Part shown: one piece after another, positions 59,609-64,000 of the stretch
Layout: each line of letters opens with the position of its first letter
How positions within the stretch are numbered: position 1 is the stretch's first letter
DNA from: Buddleja alternifolia
Taxonomy: Eukaryota; Streptophyta; Magnoliopsida; Lamiales; Scrophulariaceae
Direction of reading: 5' to 3'
Assembly: GCA_019426215.1 (NCBI GenBank)
Contig: CM033401.1
Location: 16,807,134-16,871,133, forward strand
Length of the DNA: 64,000 nucleotides
Made by a program: the position numbers and the translations under genes
Notes under the pieces: model-generated
Seen by the model: the letters and a program-made list of their open reading frames with translations, nothing else
Database searches by the model: none
What the model was told of the DNA's origin: nothing

Positions 59609-61745
59609 ATGGCGGGGTTGTCATCTATGACTACAGAGTCGAGATATACTCGTAGAATGGCTAGCACAACAATTGAAAACCTCCCAAAATGCCTCCTAGT
59701 GCATATCCTTTCGTTTCTCCCAACCATTCAAGCGATCAAAACAACTATTTTGTGCCCTAGATGGCACAACCTATCATATCAGAAACCATTCCTTAGCTTT
59801 GACATTGTTCCCATCCATTCTCCATCAAATCCCTATCCAAGAACACGAGAACTGTTTTCCGAAATTGTTAATCGAGCAATATCTATCCGTCCGTTTTTCC
59901 CTACCAACAATTTCCACCTTCGATTTGATTGTGGTTATTTCACTGATATCATATAATGTTGATTCCTGGATTGTCTATGCCATAAGTTTGAAAGTTTTTG
60001 AACTTGATCTAGACTTTGATGTGTGCGGACTCAGTTCTAAAATAACTGAAGAAGAAGATGGCGATGAAGTCTATTATGTTTATGAATAAGTTGACTATAT
60101 GGAGTATTCTTTCAAGTTTTCCTACCTTAAAAATAGTTCAATTGAGAATTTAAAACTTCGCAGATGCAACATTGTCTTCCCTTCAAATGCTTGCACTAAT
60201 GATTTTGCATCAATTCAGTCATTATTTTTGGATGATTTGAATGTATGTGATGATGACCTAAATCATTTGATTTAGAATTGTGTAAACCTTGAGCATCTTA
60301 CTATCCAATGCTCTGGCTTTCTAACAAATCTAAAGATTTCTTCAACAAAACTTAGGAAATGTGAATTAATATATGCTTCCCAACTAATAACTCGGGAAGC
60401 ATCATGAGAGATTTGTGCACCAAGTCTACAGTCGATAATCTTTAATAAAGTTTGTTTCGACGAGTACTGTTTGAAAGAATTACCAAATTTGTTGAGGTTC
60501 ATGTTAGTTTCCCAAAGGTAATCTTGGAATACTATGATTTCTGGTGCCATTTGATGAACTCTTTAAATAACATCAAATATCTCACGGTTCAAATTATGCA
60601 CTTTGGCCAACAAGAATTGCTTCAGGTAATTTTATCCTACTTCTTTTTTGCTTAGTATGGAACCGAAATTTCATGTTTCTTGATATTTGTATGTTTTATG
60701 CTTTGGTAAGTTTTGCATTAGGATCTCCGGACATATTATCATAGCATAGGATATTGTGTGCTCCTATATATCTGCGACATTTTAGTATGTTGAGTTGTAA
60801 TGTTATGGTAAATCACAAGAGATCAAAAGTCAGGTTTTGTTCTATCTCATTACTTTCATTTTGAAGATGAAGAAAATGAATAAATGGAAGTAAACAATTA
60901 TTATGAATACAATTTTAAGCTAAATCTAAACTTAAATGTTTAGATGATTGTGCATGTCACTTTTTGTATATTTATGAGATGGTAAACTGCTATTTTTAGA
61001 AGACTGTTCATGAAATCATAGCAGTCTACCATCTTAAACTTAGACCAAGGAGAAACAATGTTTAGAAGACTGTGCATGAAAATAAAAATCATACAAAATT
61101 TAATTGCGAAATCCAAAAGTATTGAAAAGCGTTATATAGTCTGAAAGTGTTGAAAAGTCTTACATAGAATTCAAATTTTCCAATCTTGTATACAACATTC
61201 TCACGTTTGATTCTACATGTACGAAGACTTTTGACATAGAAGAGGATGCTTTTCATTGTTACAAGTTTTACAATCTTAGCCATTTGAGGCTGCTAACTGC
61301 CTACAGTGAAGCTGATATTTTTGGGATTTGTTGGTTTTTCAACACTCTCACACACTTGAATCATTAACTATCGATTATCGTTGCCATAGTCTCGATGAAG
61401 TGAGTATCGTTTCTCAAATTAAATCACGAAATCCAAGTTACGGTAAACAAATTTGCAAATAATTGAAGATTTTATATTATTTCTTTCTTCCTTTCTGTCT
61501 CCAGGAAATGATTACAGAAGAATTCATAAGTCGAGAAGTTATTCTCCACATTCAAGTCTAAGAAGGTCACGATGAAGAATCACAGAGGATGTATTGGTGA
61601 AATTTATGTTGTGGAGCTTTTAAAAACACATCAAGTTGTCTTAGAAGAAGTGGTGGCCTTCCCTGAAAAAATTGGGAAAATGAATTTAATGCCCTTTCTT
61701 CTTTGGGTGGCTTCTAATCATCAAGGCTCAGCAGGCCCTCCCTAG
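59609..61745 (+). pseudogene. F-box/FBD-type gene, copy 2 (pseudogene)
   Basis: The first ~115 codons are open (59609-59956): MAGLSSMTTESRYT, then a good F-box (IENLPKCLLVHILSFLPTIQ, KTTILCPRWHNLSY). A small indel after YFTDI shifts the frame, which resumes as VDSWIVYAISLKVFELDLDF with a TAA at 60087-60089. LRR-like sequence follows (SLFLDDLNVCDDDLNHLI), with a TAG at 60273-60275 at the same codon as the TAA in copy 1. The exon ends with a good donor (CAG|GTAATT, 60625). A middle exon (about 61,100-61,400) shares the one-base deletion near 61,358 with copy 1. The last FBD-like exon starts at 61505 and is frameshifted near 61,552. A truncated F-box-only peptide could still be made. Confidence 0.88.
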
Positions 61746-61940
61746 AGTGTCTAAAATATTGTTGGTAAAGCTAAGATTATATTCTCATCCTTTGTTCTTT
61801 TAAGAAAGTGGTTATGAAACAATCATAAATTCAATCGATTATTAGAAAAAAATGACATTTAAACTTGATTATAATCAGACGTGATGATGTCATAGGTTCA
61901 TGAGTATATGTGTGAAATATGTTTATTAAGGTAGATATGG

Positions 61941-62242
61941 AGTCTTAAGTTATGAGGAAGTGAAGTAATATGATGTCATGTTTGTAATTATCTGACTAGC
62001 AAGTCGTATGTTTCACATTTTCTATGTTCGAATATGTAAATTGATTCATATACATTAATGCTCATGTATTTCAATGGTTCAATACACGTTAATGCTTAAG
62101 TCACAAGGAAGTGAAGTAATATGATGTCATGTTTGTAATTATCTGACTAGCAAGTCATATGTTTCACATTTTCTATGTTCGAATATGTAAATTGATTCAT
62201 ATACATTAATGCTTATGTATTTCAATGGTTCAATACACGTTA
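61941..62242. repeat. Tandem duplication, unit 151 bp, private to copy 2
   Basis: Two near-identical units containing GGAAGTGAAGTAATATGATG (61956 and 62107). Copy 1 has a single unit at about 50,745, so the duplication arose after the segments separated. Confidence 0.88.
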
Positions 62243-63499
62243 CAAAAATAAAAAATGTTTGTGGATGATTGTTAATATCATGTACAATATTTTGTCAGTT
62301 GCAATTGATGATTGTAAATTGATTCATATGACCCATTGGTAATTTATCTCACCTTGAGAAATCATAACTGGAAATAATGCAATAGTTTGTAGAAAGAACC
62401 CATCTTGTTGTCTTACATTGTCTGGTCATCTTTTAATCATGTCAAAGTTCTCTCTTTATAAAAAAAAAAAAAAAACATAGCTAAAATATGACTAAAACTG
62501 ATCAGCAAAATCAATTTTAAGTTTGTGTCTGGGCACTTAAGTAAACAAATTGGCAGGTTATTTGTATATAGCTTTCTTGTTCACAATATACTACTTAATC
62601 AATAAATACCAATGCAACCCACTATTGTTATATTTTTTTCTGATTTTCGTTTATTTGTTTATTCGTTTTGTGAATTAGCCTATAATGCAATAAATTTTAC
62701 TTTTATAGTTTGTAAATGTTCTTACCATACCCTAAAGACCACATTATTCTCCGGGTCTCATCAAAATCTATACTAAGGCGTCGTCATTTGGGTATGATAA
62801 TGGGATTAGTAGATTTGACATGTAGTGTGATAGTATTGTTCACAAAAACATAAGTTTAGGTTCATGCCAAAAAAGGAATAATCATAAGTTCTGGTAATCA
62901 AGTATTTAGTTACAAAAATTATATCAACAAAATCTCTTAGTCCTAAACCTCAAACCCCATGTCGAATGATTCAGATTTTTTGAGCGGATTCAAAGTGAAA
63001 CCCTACCAAAGATAAACATTCTTTGAATATGGTTCAAATATGTAGATTGTCATTCAGTCCCGACAATACAAAAGGAGGGAGGTCGATAGGAGCCCTTATA
63101 CTTCCCTTTTTCTTGGGAGCATTCATTCTTTCAATAGAAATTGTCAACTAGATCTAGTGTGGTCGATTAAGATGTAAATATTGAGCATGTTACACGTCTA
63201 TGTCGACTGAATTGTTTTAGTTTTGTTGTGTTGTATTTCGAATTGATAACAAGCAATAAATTTAATGTAAAATTACCAAAGATAACCTCAATATAAATTT
63301 TTATATCAAAATAGATAACAATATTTTTCAATCTAGATTAAGTGTTCATTCTAATGACATTTCATTCAAAATTATCTGATGACTAGGGCTTCTTATACTT
63401 TTGGACTCGACCATCACTAATTTATAAAGAATTAAGCAATGGTTAATTTTTTAAAGAAATCTTTTGTTTAAAATTTCCAAACTGATAGATTGTATTATT

Positions 63500-64000
63500 T
63501 TTCCCGCGACCATGTGTGGGCAAGTGTGATCTACTACGGGTGGCTCAGTGCACTTGGTCACGAGCGGTGCACGAAAATCTAGTGAGGTTGAGTGTGTTCT
63601 AGTGCGACTGGCTCAGTTCGCTTGGTGCATGTATGGTGCATCGCGCTCTGCTGCAGCCAAGTGTGTTCTGGTGCATTCATTGGAAATATTAATCAATCTT
63701 AACCAGGTTAAATTTTCTCAAATAGTGTACGAGTGTGTTCCAGTGTGGGTGGATCAATGCACTTGGTGCAACAGTGGTGTACCACAACCTGATGCATACT
63801 GGTGTATTCTGATTCTGTGGCTCCGTGCACCCAGTGCATGATACTCTTGTGAAGGCAAGTGTGTTCCTCACGGGTAGTTTAATACACCGAGTGCATTGAT
63901 GGTGCAACACACTCTACTACAGGCGAGCGTGTTCCTGTGGTAGCCCAATGCACTAACGGTGCACCATGGTCAAGTTTTGAGGTGTGTGTTCTGGTGTGGG
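63500..64000. repeat. GTG-rich degenerate minisatellite, block 3, reaching the window edge
   Basis: Same repeat type as 52,140 and 58,380. From 63,675 it parallels 58,333-58,650 closely, which is the left flank of duplication copy 2. Frames at 63548-63841 and 63689-63910 are repeat by-products. Confidence 0.75.

Larger units (their letters stand above)
58672..63680. repeat. Segmental duplication, copy 2
   Basis: Homologous to 47462-52270 plus 55978-56040, without the chromovirus insertion. It is generally the better-preserved copy for the F-box coding region. It includes a private 151-bp tandem duplication (about 61,941-62,242). Confidence 0.9.

Overview
The window is nuclear DNA of a flowering plant, most likely a dicot. 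Genes are intron-rich with GT/AG junctions, retrotransposons are of plant Ty1/copia and Ty3/gypsy types, MITEs are frequent, and the host-like genes (a NudC-domain protein, a KH-domain protein, F-box/FBD genes) are plant-typical. The species cannot be read from the sequence. Only a minority of the window is host gene; most is nested or decayed transposable element.

Layout. 1-5.9 kb: a hairpin-forming minisatellite, a fold-back inverted-repeat element and a broken minus-strand DUF1985/Ulp1-peptidase gene of the kind carried by plant DNA transposons. 6.1-6.4 kb: exon 1 (minus strand) of a FUBP-like KH-domain protein whose other exons are not in the window. 7.1-7.9 kb: a tandem duplication and a small hAT-type MITE. 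8.6-14.0 kb: a five-exon plus-strand NUDCD2-like gene with a 3.9 kb intron 4 and an apparent one-base deletion in exon 3. 15.2-35.9 kb: copia debris. A plus-strand copia 3' half ends in an LTR that contains a solo LTR, which itself contains another solo LTR. Next comes a minus-strand copia (A) split by a second minus-strand copia (B), which carries its own MITE. 36.0-37.5 kb: a non-autonomous hAT-like element holding a tRNA-like Pol III box pair.

39.1-47.0 kb: a complete, young Athila/Tat-like gypsy element on the minus strand, with two LTRs, 5-bp target duplication, PBS, PPT and gag-protease, but no reverse transcriptase, RNase H or integrase. 47.5-64.0 kb: two diverged copies of a segment carrying an F-box/FBD pseudogene, 11,208 bp apart, with degenerate GTG-rich minisatellite at their edges. 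Copy 1 is interrupted at 52.3-56.0 kb by an aberrant chromovirus-like LTR insertion (LTR plus an inverted copy of its own 3' end). The matching site in copy 2 is empty. The sequence at the right edge suggests a third copy outside the window.

No gene cluster or operon-like system is present. The main interest is the ordered history of insertions, the shared pseudogene lesions that date the duplication, and the aberrant or non-autonomous retroelement structures. Coordinates of TSD-bounded elements are precise; the edges of decayed coding relics are approximate.
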